Assembly: GCA_902590895.1 (NCBI GenBank)
Contig: CACIYM010000005.1
Location: forward strand, 1-52,618
Origin: an uncultured Alphaproteobacteria bacterium
GTDB lineage: Bacteria > Pseudomonadota > Alphaproteobacteria > Methylaequorales > Methylaequoraceae
Direction of reading: 5' to 3'
Length of the DNA stretch: 52,618 nucleotides
The notes under the pieces are model-generated. The model was not told the DNA's origin. It saw only the letters and a program-made list of their open reading frames with translations, and did no database searches. Within the stretch, counting starts at the first letter, position 1; each line of letters starts with the position of its first letter. This document shows positions 44,800 through 52,618 of this stretch, in pieces. A program made the translations under genes and the position numbers.

Positions 44800-46104
44800 A
44801 TGTTAAAAAAATCTAAACTACTATCTGCAGCGATTTTTTCAGCTGCTACATTATTGGCTGCTAACGGCCAAGCTGATACTATGGGAACACCAAAGATCAG
44901 TGCGATGTCAATCGTTAATGGATTAGAGAATCCATGGGATATGGCATTTACAAAAAACGGTGACATGTTTTTCACTGAAAAATGTAAAGGTTTTTCTGTA
45001 AAAACAAAGTCAGGTAAAATCAACAAACTTTATGGAATGAAAGGTACATCTGGTTACAACAGTGCTGGTGATGATCTATTCTGTGAAGGGCAAGCCGGTA
45101 TGTTAGGTATTGCTGTTGATCCAAACTTCAAAAAAAACAGAAGAATTTATGTTGCTTCAGCTTCAACTAAGCACCATGGTTCTGGTTGTAAAGACAACTT
45201 TGATGTTTGTAATGGTAACATCATTATGAGATTTGAAGTAAGTAAAGACATGAAAAGTGTTTCAAACAGAACTGATATTGTAAACGACATTCAATATAAG
45301 CCGTTTGAATCTGATCACCCATTTGGTGGTCCAGGTGCACACAATGGTAACAGACTAAGATTCGGTCCTGAAGGATATCTATGGGCAACTACTGGTGATC
45401 GTCACAAAGGCGATATCCCACAACACCCAACTCTTCTAGGCGGAAACGTACTTAGAATTGATACTGATGGTAAAGCACATCCTGGTAACAAGCCTCCAAA
45501 AGGTTTTGATAAGCGTATGTATACTTATGGACACAGAAATGTTCAAGGTATCGACTTCCGTCCATCTGACGGCAGAGCTTTCACAGCTGAACACGGTCCA
45601 TGGCATAACGACGAAATTACTGCACTAGTAAATGGTGGAAATGCCGGTTGGGATCCAAAGCAAAATGTTGCTGGTCGTGGTAAATGTCCAGATGCATATT
45701 GTGGTTACATGCCTAATCAAAAAGAAGGTATGCTTCCAGCAGCTCGTGCAGAAGCAGGTACACCAATGAGTGATGAGCGTTTCAAAGACCTAATGCCTCC
45801 AGCATGGAATAATAATGGTCTTTCTCAAGGAACTGGCTCTGCAGCGTTCCTTAAAGGTAGCCAATGGGGTTACTGGGAAGGTCGTTTAGCAGTAGGTATC
45901 ATGGGGATCGCTTTCGGTGGTACGCCATCAGGTATGAGAATTGACGTAATTGACATTACTAAAGACGGTAAAGCAATTAAAAGTGTAATTCAAATGCCAA
46001 CTGGTCTAACAAAGAGATTCAGAGGTCTAAGATTAGGCCCAGACGGAGCTCTTTATGCTGCAGTAGATGAAGGTGAAATCTACAAGATTACTGCAAGAAA
46101 GTAG
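44800..46104 (+). CDS. PQQ-dependent periplasmic sugar (aldose) dehydrogenase
   Basis: 434 residues: signal peptide (AAIFSAATLLAANGQAD), then a six-bladed propeller of the soluble glucose/aldose dehydrogenase type. Blocks include GLENPWDMAFTKNGDMFFTEK, GAHNGNRLRFGPEGYLWATTGD, YGHRNVQGIDF and FTAEHGPWHNDEI. It oxidises sugars and passes electrons to the cytochrome next door. Codons are visibly richer in C/G third bases than in neighbouring genes, consistent with high expression. A perfect terminator hairpin follows. Confidence 0.93.
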   Translation: MLKKSKLLSAAIFSAATLLAANGQADTMGTPKISAMSIVNGLENPWDMAFTKNGDMFFTEKCKGFSVKTKSGKINKLYGMKGTSGYNSAGDDLFCEGQAGMLGIAVDPNFKKNRRIYVASASTKHHGSGCKDNFDVCNGNIIMRFEVSKDMKSVSNRTDIVNDIQYKPFESDHPFGGPGAHNGNRLRFGPEGYLWATTGDRHKGDIPQHPTLLGGNVLRIDTDGKAHPGNKPPKGFDKRMYTYGHRNVQGIDFRPSDGRAFTAEHGPWHNDEITALVNGGNAGWDPKQNVAGRGKCPDAYCGYMPNQKEGMLPAARAEAGTPMSDERFKDLMPPAWNNNGLSQGTGSAAFLKGSQWGYWEGRLAVGIMGIAFGGTPSGMRIDVIDITKDGKAIKSVIQMPTGLTKRFRGLRLGPDGALYAAVDEGEIYKITARK

Positions 46105-46113
46105 TAATTTTTA

Positions 46114-46144
46114 ATATTCGCACCACAATTAGTGGTGCGAATAT
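46114..46144. terminator. Strong hairpin terminator after the sugar dehydrogenase gene
   Basis: Perfect 13-base-pair stem, ATATTCGCACCAC and GTGGTGCGAATAT, with loop AATTA, starting nine bases past the stop codon. No long T-run on either side, but it sits between convergent genes and may stop transcription both ways or protect the upstream mRNA. Confidence 0.8.
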
Positions 46145-46171
46145 CTCTTCAAATTAAATTTTCTTAAAAAA

Positions 46172-46636
46172 TCAAGAAGCTTTCCATAAACCTTTATCTT
46201 CACAAAAGGTTGTAACCTTAAACTTTTCTATACCTTTGATCTTAATGGATTGTTCAATATCTTTACAATTTCTTTTGTCTTTGATAAATGTATTCAACTC
46301 AGTAATTTTACCTGTCTTGGTTTCATCATCTTGACTTGTCCAGTTAATTGTTTTGATATTATTTTCGTTTGTAAGTAGTTCTTGTGTTGCTTTTCCATAC
46401 TCTTTTTGTTCATTTTCTGTTAGCTGATTGGCTATTTCTCCGCCAATGAGTCCACCAATAATTGTTCCACCTGCAATTGAGAGTGCTCCACCAACTCCAG
46501 AACCAAATTGAAATCCAACTAAGGCACCAAGACCAGCTCCTAGGATATTTCCTAAGAGTGTTCCTTCATCTCTTTGACTACATGAGCTTAATGTAATAGT
46601 AATCAGTATTAAAGCAGTATACTTTTTTACATTCAT
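46172..46636 (-). CDS. Glycine-zipper outer membrane lipoprotein (17 kDa antigen type)
   Basis: 154 residues. Lipobox ITLSSCSQ (Cys at residue 19), then a glycine zipper (LLGNILGAGLGALVGFQFGSG and GALSIAGGTIIGGLIGG), resembling the rickettsial 17-kDa surface antigen. The C-terminal half (KATQELLTNENNIKTINW to the end) is a small beta domain with two Cys. Likely anchored in the outer membrane inner leaflet. Role is structural or assembly-related in relatives, not proven. Confidence 0.85.
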   Translation of the reverse strand: MNVKKYTALILITITLSSCSQRDEGTLLGNILGAGLGALVGFQFGSGVGGALSIAGGTIIGGLIGGEIANQLTENEQKEYGKATQELLTNENNIKTINWTSQDDETKTGKITELNTFIKDKRNCKDIEQSIKIKGIEKFKVTTFCEDKGLWKAS

Positions 46637-46698
46637 AATATAATTATAATTAGTTATGCTGTGCCTATATTAATAAAAAATTGAGTTATCTAAAAGAA

Positions 46699-46893
46699 TT
46701 ATTTTGAAATTAAAAAAATTTTAAATACTCTTGTATCAATTGTTTTTTTGTTATCTTTAAACTTTATAACTTTTTTCAGTTTCCAGCCTTTTGATTTATA
46801 AGCTTTAAGAATCTCTGATGACTCTTTTCTATATTTTTTTTTTTTCCACCAAGAAGAATGATGAGTAACAAGTTTAATTTTTTTTAAAACCAT
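46699..46893 (-). CDS. Small basic protein of unknown function
   Basis: 64 residues, very Lys-rich (KKIKLVTHHSSWWKKKKYRK), with a Trp-Trp pair. No signal or fold recognised. The reading frame has an ATG and no overlap with other genes, but short AT-rich ORFs are common here. Confidence 0.45.
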   Translation of the reverse strand: MVLKKIKLVTHHSSWWKKKKYRKESSEILKAYKSKGWKLKKVIKFKDNKKTIDTRVFKIFLISK

Positions 46894-46983
46894 AATAAAT
46901 TTTTAATTTCAAAATAAATTTAATTGTTTTTTCTTTTTAAATGCAAATTTAATAATTTGAAAATAAATTTTTAAATAATATAA

Positions 46984-47523
46984 ATGAAAAATCTTAAAGA
47001 AAACAATTTTCTTATTCCACAATATTTACTTCCTCATTTTAGAAGTAATCATGCCGGAGAAACTGGTGCTATTTATATTTATAAAGGTATATTAGCAGTG
47101 AGCAGAGATTCCGAAATTAGACAATTCTCTAGTAAACATTTAACTACAGAATCGCAACATTTAAAACTTATTGAGGAAGTTCTTGAGAAAAAAAATGTTA
47201 GTAAACTGATCACTCTATGGAAATTAGCTGGGTTTTTAACTGGTTTTATTCCAGCTCTTTTGGGGAAAAGATTTGTATACGCAACAATTTACCATGTTGA
47301 GAGTTTTGTTGAAAATCATTACCAAGAGCAGATAGATATTCTTTCAAAAAAGAATAGCCAAATTAAATTAAAAAAAATGATTACTGAGCTAATGAATGAT
47401 GAGATATCTCACAAGGAAGAATCATTGATCAATGTTTCAAAACTAAGTTTCGTTCACAAAATATGGGGAGCCATCGTTACCGCTGGGTCTAAACTAGCTG
47501 TTGGTGTATCAAAAAAAATTTAA
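46984..47523 (+). CDS. coq7: Coq7-type demethoxyubiquinone hydroxylase
   Basis: 179 residues with the di-iron ligands of the family: first Glu in HAGETGAIYIYKG, ExxH in TTESQHLKLIEE, Glu in HVESFVENHYQEQ, and ExxH in NDEISHKEES. Hydroxylates demethoxyubiquinone in ubiquinone synthesis, bound to the inner membrane by hydrophobic helix ITLWKLAGFLTGFIPALLG. Common in alphaproteobacteria. Confidence 0.92.
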   Translation: MKNLKENNFLIPQYLLPHFRSNHAGETGAIYIYKGILAVSRDSEIRQFSSKHLTTESQHLKLIEEVLEKKNVSKLITLWKLAGFLTGFIPALLGKRFVYATIYHVESFVENHYQEQIDILSKKNSQIKLKKMITELMNDEISHKEESLINVSKLSFVHKIWGAIVTAGSKLAVGVSKKI

Positions 47524-47539
47524 GAGAATATTTTAGCTT

Positions 47540-48055
47540 CTATACTAGTTTGATGGCTAGAACTGTTGTTATCAATGTGTAGACTAAGATACTAAGAATT
47601 ATTAGTACAACTTGGCTTGCCTTGAAATAACTTTCTTTTGTTAACTCCTTCACCTGATACATTAAGTTAGGCCACGTATATGATACAAAGTCACCTTGAG
47701 ACATAATATTGATTAGCTTTCCAGATTTATCCACAACAGGAACATGTCTAAATCTTTCGTTTGACATTTGTCTTAGCCAATTTACTAGGTTGTCGTCTTT
47801 ATCAGCTACTTTAACAGGTGATGTCATGATTTTACTTAATTTTGTGGTTTTAGGGTTCATTGAATTATTGAGGAGTTTCCTCATTAGATCCCTTTCGGTG
47901 ACTATTCCCGCGACTTTACCTTTGGTGTTTAATATAACTACTGACCCGAAATTATCCTTAGACATTGCTTTAACAGCGGACATTACTGAATCATTTTCTT
48001 TAAAAGTGAGTGGGGGTTTTTTACTTTTAAATTCTGGTCTATCACAAATTTTCAT
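47540..48055 (-). CDS. CBS-pair protein with C-terminal membrane helix
   Basis: 171 residues: two CBS domains (DSVMSAVKAMSKDNFGSVVILN, then VNWLRQMSNERFRHVPVVDKSGKLINIMSQGD), followed by a membrane segment (VVLIILSILVYTLITTVLAI). CBS pairs bind adenine nucleotides and sense energy state. GGAGG ribosome binding site upstream. Convergent with coq7; partner unknown. Confidence 0.85.
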   Translation of the reverse strand: MKICDRPEFKSKKPPLTFKENDSVMSAVKAMSKDNFGSVVILNTKGKVAGIVTERDLMRKLLNNSMNPKTTKLSKIMTSPVKVADKDDNLVNWLRQMSNERFRHVPVVDKSGKLINIMSQGDFVSYTWPNLMYQVKELTKESYFKASQVVLIILSILVYTLITTVLAIKLV

Positions 48056-48215
48056 ACTTCCTCCATTTATTAAGTTAGATATATAAGGAAAAAACCTGAA
48101 AAATCAAATCATATATAAATTTATTAATATTTTTTAAAAAAAATAAATTTTAGGAGTAATTTATAATAGATAATTAGTACTTAAACACAAAACTTGTGTA
48201 TTATTAAAATATTAA

Positions 48216-49043
48216 ATGAAGATTCTTATTTTCTCAGACCTTGACGGAACTTTTATGAATCATAATGATTATTCTTACAGTCATTTAAAAAATTTCATAT
48301 CGAAGATAAAAAAAAAGTCTGAAATTATTTTCACCTCTAGTAAAACATTCTCTGAAATGAGTAAAATTTACGAAAATTTAAATATAAGTTTTCCATTTAT
48401 TGTGGAAAATGGGGCATGCATTTATTTTCCAAAAAATTATTTCAATTTAAAAAAAATAAATCAAAAGGTTGTTGAATATGAAAATTTTCATTGTTTGAAA
48501 TTAAGCGATGACTCCTTAAAAAAATTTAAAGAATATGTTAAAAAAAAATTTAGTAAAAATTTTAAATTTTCTTTTTTTAGTGAACTAAGTAATCAAAAGA
48601 TAGCTGAACTTACAAATTTAACCCCAAATAAAATAGCAGATAGCAAGAAAAGGCAATTTAGTGATCCAATTTTCTGGAGAGATTCAAATAAAAATTTACA
48701 AGCTTTTAAAAAAAAACTTACAAAGAACGAAACTATTATTACTGAGGGCGGACGGTTTATTCACTTTAATGTTGGTTATGATAAAGGAAAAGCAGTCGCT
48801 AAATTTTTAGAAATTTATAAGAGACAAAAGTTTCAGAGTGTACTTTCTATTTCACTAGGAGATAGTGAGAATGACTTAAGTATGCTTGAATTAACAGATT
48901 ACAGTTGTTGTATTAAATCACCAAAAAAAAAAAAACTTTATTTAAAAAAAAGTTTTAACAATTATTATAGTGAGAAAGAAGCACCTTTTGGATGGAAAGA
49001 GTCTTTAGAATATGTTTTTAAAAAGGAGAATCTAAATTTCTGA
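48216..49043 (+). CDS. HAD phosphatase, mannosyl/glucosyl-3-phosphoglycerate phosphatase type
   Basis: 275 residues: HAD motif I FSDLDGTFMN, motif II IIFTSSKTF, IVENGACIYFP and motif IV SLGDSENDLSML, plus RFIHFNVGYDKGKAVAKFL, matching the MPGP subfamily. It dephosphorylates glucosyl- or mannosyl-3-phosphoglycerate to the compatible solute. Next to gpgS, so glucosylglycerate is the likely product. Its stop lies just inside the proposed start of gpgS. Confidence 0.87.
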   Translation: MKILIFSDLDGTFMNHNDYSYSHLKNFISKIKKKSEIIFTSSKTFSEMSKIYENLNISFPFIVENGACIYFPKNYFNLKKINQKVVEYENFHCLKLSDDSLKKFKEYVKKKFSKNFKFSFFSELSNQKIAELTNLTPNKIADSKKRQFSDPIFWRDSNKNLQAFKKKLTKNETIITEGGRFIHFNVGYDKGKAVAKFLEIYKRQKFQSVLSISLGDSENDLSMLELTDYSCCIKSPKKKKLYLKKSFNNYYSEKEAPFGWKESLEYVFKKENLNF

Positions 49044-50247
49044 CTTTTATCAAAATGGAATAGTTGCAACGCTGCATAACTTTTCAAGCAGAACTCATGA
49101 TGATTTGGAGAGAGATTTAGTTGAATTTAGTAAATTCAGACCGATCACTCTTATTCTTCCCTCTTTGTTTTCAGAGTTAACAGGCAAAGCTCTACCAAAT
49201 ATTATAAGTGAAATTAGTAAAGTAAAATACATTAAAAATATTGTAATTGGACTTGATAGAGCTAATGAAAAAGAATTTAAAAAAGCAAAATCTTTTTTTT
49301 CAAAACTACCACAAAAGCATGAAATTTTATGGCATGACGGTCCAAATTTAAAGAAACTTGATAAACAGTTAAAAAAACATAATTTAGCACCACAACAAAT
49401 GGGTAAGGGGAGAAATGTTTGGTATTGTATGGGATATATTTTATCTATTGGTGAATCTGAAGCAGTTGCGTTGCATGATTGTGATATATTAACATATGAC
49501 AGAAGTTTACTAGCAAGATTGGTTTATCCTGTAGCTAACCCAAAATTTAATTTTGACTTTTGTAAGGGATACTACCCAAGAGTATCTGAAGGAAAAGTAA
49601 AGGGAAGAGTTGCAAGATTATTAGTAACTCCACTTTTAAGAGCATTGGAAAAGACTATTGGTAATAATGAATTCATCTCATTTGTTGATTCCTTTAGATA
49701 TCCTTTAGCAGGAGAGTTTTCATTTAGAAGGAGAGTCTTAAAGGATATTAGAATTCCTTATGATTGGGGGTTGGAAATTGGAGTTTTATCTGAGATGTTT
49801 AGGAATTATGCTAGTAATAGGGTGTGCCAGGCTGATATAGCAGAAAACTATGATCACAAGCATCAAGTTGTTTCTTTTAATGACGATTCAACGGGTTTAT
49901 CGAAAATGTCTATAGATATAACAAAAGTTCTTATTAGAAAACTTGCGTCTCAAGGGGAAAAGTTTTCAATGTCAATTTTTAGATCTTTAAAAGCAACTTA
50001 CTACAGAGAGGCTTTAGATTTTGTCCAAATATATAAAAAAGATGCAATGATGAATTCTTTTGAAATAGATGTACATGAGGAAGAAACAGCTGTTGAATTA
50101 TTTGCTAAAAATATTATGACTGCAGGTCAAATTTTCTTAGAATCTCCGATGGAGTCTCCAAATATTCCTACTTGGAATAGAATTGACACTGCTTTGCCAT
50201 CCTTTTTGTCCGATCTAAAAAAAGCAGTTGCTAACGATAACTTCTAA
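49036..50247 (+). CDS. gpgS: Glucosyl-3-phosphoglycerate synthase, apparently starting at ATT
   Basis: A GT81-type glycosyltransferase that joins glucose from a nucleotide sugar to 3-phosphoglycerate. Core: TLILPSLFSELTGKALP, VALHDCDILTYD (DxD metal site), and YPLAGEFSFRRRVLKDIRIPYDWGLEIGVL. The track start (TTG 49105) cuts off a conserved N terminus: upstream in frame lie SDFYQNGIVATLHNF, matching family starts like MADFFQNGVITTLH. No ATG, GTG or TTG exists there. The codon before Ser is ATT at 49036, with an AAGGAG ribosome binding site at 49022-49027. Non-canonical ATT initiation or a base error (ATG) would explain this. Confidence 0.87.
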   Translation: MSDFYQNGIVATLHNFSSRTHDDLERDLVEFSKFRPITLILPSLFSELTGKALPNIISEISKVKYIKNIVIGLDRANEKEFKKAKSFFSKLPQKHEILWHDGPNLKKLDKQLKKHNLAPQQMGKGRNVWYCMGYILSIGESEAVALHDCDILTYDRSLLARLVYPVANPKFNFDFCKGYYPRVSEGKVKGRVARLLVTPLLRALEKTIGNNEFISFVDSFRYPLAGEFSFRRRVLKDIRIPYDWGLEIGVLSEMFRNYASNRVCQADIAENYDHKHQVVSFNDDSTGLSKMSIDITKVLIRKLASQGEKFSMSIFRSLKATYYREALDFVQIYKKDAMMNSFEIDVHEEETAVELFAKNIMTAGQIFLESPMESPNIPTWNRIDTALPSFLSDLKKAVANDNF

Positions 50248-50255
50248 TTTTTTAA

Positions 50256-51986
50256 ATGCTCAAAAAAGATTTTTCTGAAAAAGTAAAACAATATTTATTT
50301 CAAATTTATTCAAATGATTTGAGTAAAAAACAAATTAATAATCTTTTTTTTAATATTAAATCAATTTTTACTCAACAAATGAAAAGATCAAAAAAGGATT
50401 TGTGGAATGAAAAAGATTTTTTGTTGATCACATATGCTGATTCAATAAAGAAAAATAATCAAAAAAATTTAATAACATTGAACAATTTTTTAAAAAAATA
50501 TTGTAAAGAATTTAATTACATACATATCCTACCTTTTTTTCCTTTTTCATCTGATGACGGATTTGCTGTAGTGGACTATAAAAAAATAAAAATAGAACAT
50601 GGTTCTTGGAAGGATCTAAAAAAAATAACCAAAAATTTTGATATAATGGTGGATTTGGTTATAAATCACTGTTCATCAAATAATAAATTGTTTAAAAACT
50701 TTCTTGAAAATAAAAATCCTGGAAAAGACTTCTTTATAAATAGTGAAAAAAAATTTCCAAAATCAAATAAAATTGTTAGACCTAGAAGCTCTGATTTATC
50801 AAAAAAAGTTTTTGTTGATGGCAAAAATACTTACGTATGGTGTACGTTCGGACATGATCAAGTGGATTTTGATTTTAGAAACCCAAATGTTTTATTATAC
50901 TTCTTTGAGATTATTAAATTTTATCTTGATCAAGATATTAAGGCTTTGAGATTGGATGCTGTAGCATTTTTGTGGAAAGAACATGGCACTAGTTGTATTA
51001 ACCTTCCGCAAACTCATAATATAATCAGATTAATAAGGCTTATAATTGATCGTTTTTATAACAAAACACTTGTAATTACTGAAACTAATATTCCGAGTCA
51101 TGAAAACCTAACCTATTTTGGGAATAACAATGAAGCTCATTGTATTTATAATTTTTCTTTAGCACCTTTGTTAATACATGCAGTTGTTTCAGGAAATAGT
51201 TTTTATTTAAAAAAATGGTCTAGAGGAATGCCGCCCGCACAAGAAAATAATTCTTATTTAAACTTTCTCTCAACACACGACGGTATAGGCATGAGACCTG
51301 TAGAGGGAATTTTACCGGAAAATGAGATTCAAAAATATTTTAATTTTTTTAAAAAACAAGGAGGTTTATTCTCTTACAGAACTAACGCGGGTAAGAAATC
51401 TGTTTATGAGGTAAATATAACTTTATTAGAGGCATTTAAAGAGTGTTACAACGGAAAGGATAAATTAGGTTTTGAAAGATTTATCCTGGCTCATACAATT
51501 TTATTTTCTATGGAAGGAATTCCAGCAATTTATATTCAGAATTTTTTAGGATCAAAAAACGATAACTCTAAAGTAAAAAAAACTAACAGTTATAGGTCTA
51601 TTAATAGAAGAAATTGGAATTTTGATAGTTTAGTTAAGATCTTTCAAAATAAATCAAATATAAACAGTAAAATTTTGCATTCACTCAACAGACTTATGAT
51701 TTTAAGAAAAAAGCAAATTGCATTTCATCCTAATGCTACTCAATTTACTCTTCAACTAGGCGACATTTTTTTTGGTATTTGGAGGCAAAGTATTGATAGA
51801 AGCCAAAGTATTTTTTGTATAAGTAATCTGACAAATAAAAAACAAAAGATCTCTTTATTGGACATCAATTTGATCAGTACTAATAATTGGTTTGATATAT
51901 TATCAAATAAAAAAATAAAAAATATTGGAGATGAGTTAATGTTTAGACCTTATCAAACTTTTTGGATAACTAATAAAAAAATTTAG
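50256..51986 (+). CDS. GH13_18-type glycoside phosphorylase, likely glucosylglycerate phosphorylase
   Basis: 576 residues of the sucrose-phosphorylase-like GH13 group: YIHILPFFPFSSDDGFAVVDY, MVDLVINHCS, ALRLDAVAFLWKE (nucleophile Asp), VITETNIPSHEN (acid/base Glu), FLSTHDGIGMRP. Next to gpgS, cleavage of glucosylglycerate with phosphate to glucose-1-phosphate and glycerate is the best guess. It would allow recycling of the solute. Sucrose phosphorylase activity is the alternative. Confidence 0.87.
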   Translation: MLKKDFSEKVKQYLFQIYSNDLSKKQINNLFFNIKSIFTQQMKRSKKDLWNEKDFLLITYADSIKKNNQKNLITLNNFLKKYCKEFNYIHILPFFPFSSDDGFAVVDYKKIKIEHGSWKDLKKITKNFDIMVDLVINHCSSNNKLFKNFLENKNPGKDFFINSEKKFPKSNKIVRPRSSDLSKKVFVDGKNTYVWCTFGHDQVDFDFRNPNVLLYFFEIIKFYLDQDIKALRLDAVAFLWKEHGTSCINLPQTHNIIRLIRLIIDRFYNKTLVITETNIPSHENLTYFGNNNEAHCIYNFSLAPLLIHAVVSGNSFYLKKWSRGMPPAQENNSYLNFLSTHDGIGMRPVEGILPENEIQKYFNFFKKQGGLFSYRTNAGKKSVYEVNITLLEAFKECYNGKDKLGFERFILAHTILFSMEGIPAIYIQNFLGSKNDNSKVKKTNSYRSINRRNWNFDSLVKIFQNKSNINSKILHSLNRLMILRKKQIAFHPNATQFTLQLGDIFFGIWRQSIDRSQSIFCISNLTNKKQKISLLDINLISTNNWFDILSNKKIKNIGDELMFRPYQTFWITNKKI

Positions 51987-52073
51987 ATTATGATGAATAT
52001 ATTAAGAATAGTATTAAAAGAATTATTATAACTAAAATAATTTTACTAAGGCTCTACAAGCAGCATCAATTTA

Positions 52074-52120
52074 ACTGTTTTCAGGTTTTGATTCAAATGA
52101 AAGCCCTGAAGTATGACAGT
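52074..52120 (+). terminator. Imperfect hairpin terminator after the phosphorylase gene
   Basis: Two stacked arms: ACTGT with ACAGT, and TTCAGG with CCTGAA, around a 19-base loop, then AGTTTTTC. Lies about 90 bases past the stop codon of the glucosylglycerate operon. Confidence 0.5.
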
Positions 52121-52184
52121 AGTTTTTCATTCTTTAATGGTTATTAATTTACTTTAAATTAAAGTAGTTTAAAATTAAATGAGT

Positions 52185-52469
52185 TTAAGATTTTTCTACG
52201 ATAAATAATCTTTCACCTTCAAAAATTTCTACTCTTATATTTGGATTTTTCTTCATATTGTCAATGTAAACAACCTTAGACTTTTCAGCAGATTCTTTAG
52301 AGTCAAACTTTAGTATTCCAATGCTATGCAATTCACTAACTTGAAATGTTTCTATAGATAAAATACCAGGTAGGTTATTAATCATTTCATGCTTTGCTAA
52401 TGCTTGCATTGCGTCTGAATCAATTTTAGATGAAAACTTTAGGTTTACTACTCTTATATACATGTTCAA
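52185..52469 (-). CDS. Small protein, possible dimeric alpha/beta-barrel (ABM-like)
   Basis: 94 residues, no signal peptide. The pattern of two strand-helix repeats (MYIRVVNLKFSSKID, then LPGILSIETFQVSELHSIGILKFDS) fits stress-response or antibiotic-biosynthesis monooxygenase-like ferredoxin folds. No active-site assignment is possible. A weaker unique-function alternative remains. Confidence 0.6.
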   Translation of the reverse strand: MNMYIRVVNLKFSSKIDSDAMQALAKHEMINNLPGILSIETFQVSELHSIGILKFDSKESAEKSKVVYIDNMKKNPNIRVEIFEGERLFIVEKS

Positions 52470-52618
52470 AAGATAAGTTAAAAAAATTAAAATTTAAAGT
52501 GTTATTAAAATTTTCCTAGTAAACCAGAAATCAGAAAGTGAATTGTAATTTAATAGAAAAAAATTGCACTTAATATTTATAATACGACTTTTTTAAATAT
52601 TGTTAAAATAAGTATATC

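Overview
The window reads as one contiguous chromosome segment of an AT-rich, streamlined bacterium, most likely a marine alphaproteobacterium (SAR11/HIMB59/AEGEAN-169-like in style). The evidence is: adk between secY and rpsM in the S10/spc/alpha ribosomal cluster; a divergent ATP12 chaperone gene after an RluC-type gene; propionyl-CoA carboxylase pccB-pccA; Coq7; short or overlapping intergenic gaps; and strong A/T bias in codons. Species cannot be fixed from this alone. A PII gene (glnB) with a well-formed sigma-54 promoter points to classical Ntr-type control.

Layout. (1) 1-12876: ribosomal protein superoperon from rplD (5' end cut by the window edge) to rplQ, with secY, adk and rpoA. Several ribosomal proteins carry long Lys/Ser-rich tails. 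(2) 12897-18041: RNA pseudouridine synthase, ATP12-like assembly factor, and pccB/pccA. (3) 18050-19423: tRNA-Leu(GAG) followed by a tyrosine recombinase whose catalytic residues look degenerate. (4) 19427-24078: a lipoprotein, glutathione peroxidase, isochorismatase-like hydrolase, glnB-glnA and a class I aminotransferase. (5) 24235-28593: tRNA-His(GTG) followed by two further copies of its 3' half, marking two tandem integrated elements of about 3.1 kb and 1.2 kb with no recombinase inside. The first carries two related small proteins, a Cys-rich unknown, an apparently structured 5' leader between divergent promoters, a coiled-coil protein and an HNH nuclease-HIT hydrolase fusion. The second carries two envelope proteins. 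(6) 28597-33208: accessory and housekeeping genes: a methyltransferase, a BtuF-like binding protein, and a trypsin-like protease whose lipoprotein signal sequence is interrupted by an in-frame stop. (7) 33218-37899: photolyase/cryptochrome, then the transglutaminase / alpha-E / circularly permuted ATP-grasp triad. (8) 38125-43836: type III polyketide synthase plus ICMT-like methyltransferase, a MarR regulator with a palindromic operator, an alpha/beta hydrolase, an SDR, and a MoxR-VWA pair. (9) 43888-47523: DoxX, cytochrome c plus a PQQ-dependent sugar dehydrogenase, a glycine-zipper lipoprotein and Coq7. (10) 47540-52469: a CBS protein, then a glucosylglycerate cluster (phosphatase, GpgS, glycoside phosphorylase). 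In that cluster gpgS appears to start at ATT.

How it fits together. The core is translation, export, propionate/odd-chain carbon use, nitrogen assimilation and periplasmic sugar oxidation. The compatible-solute cluster both makes and recovers glucosylglycerate. The most unusual part is the tRNA-His locus, which looks like a landing site for small, trans-mobilised cargo modules. No gene-free stretch exceeds 300 bases. The larger gaps (24079-24234, 25672-25842, 31435-31568, 37900-38124, 48056-48215, 51987-52184, 52470-52618) are AT-rich. Apart from the promoters, hairpins and operators listed, I see nothing in them.
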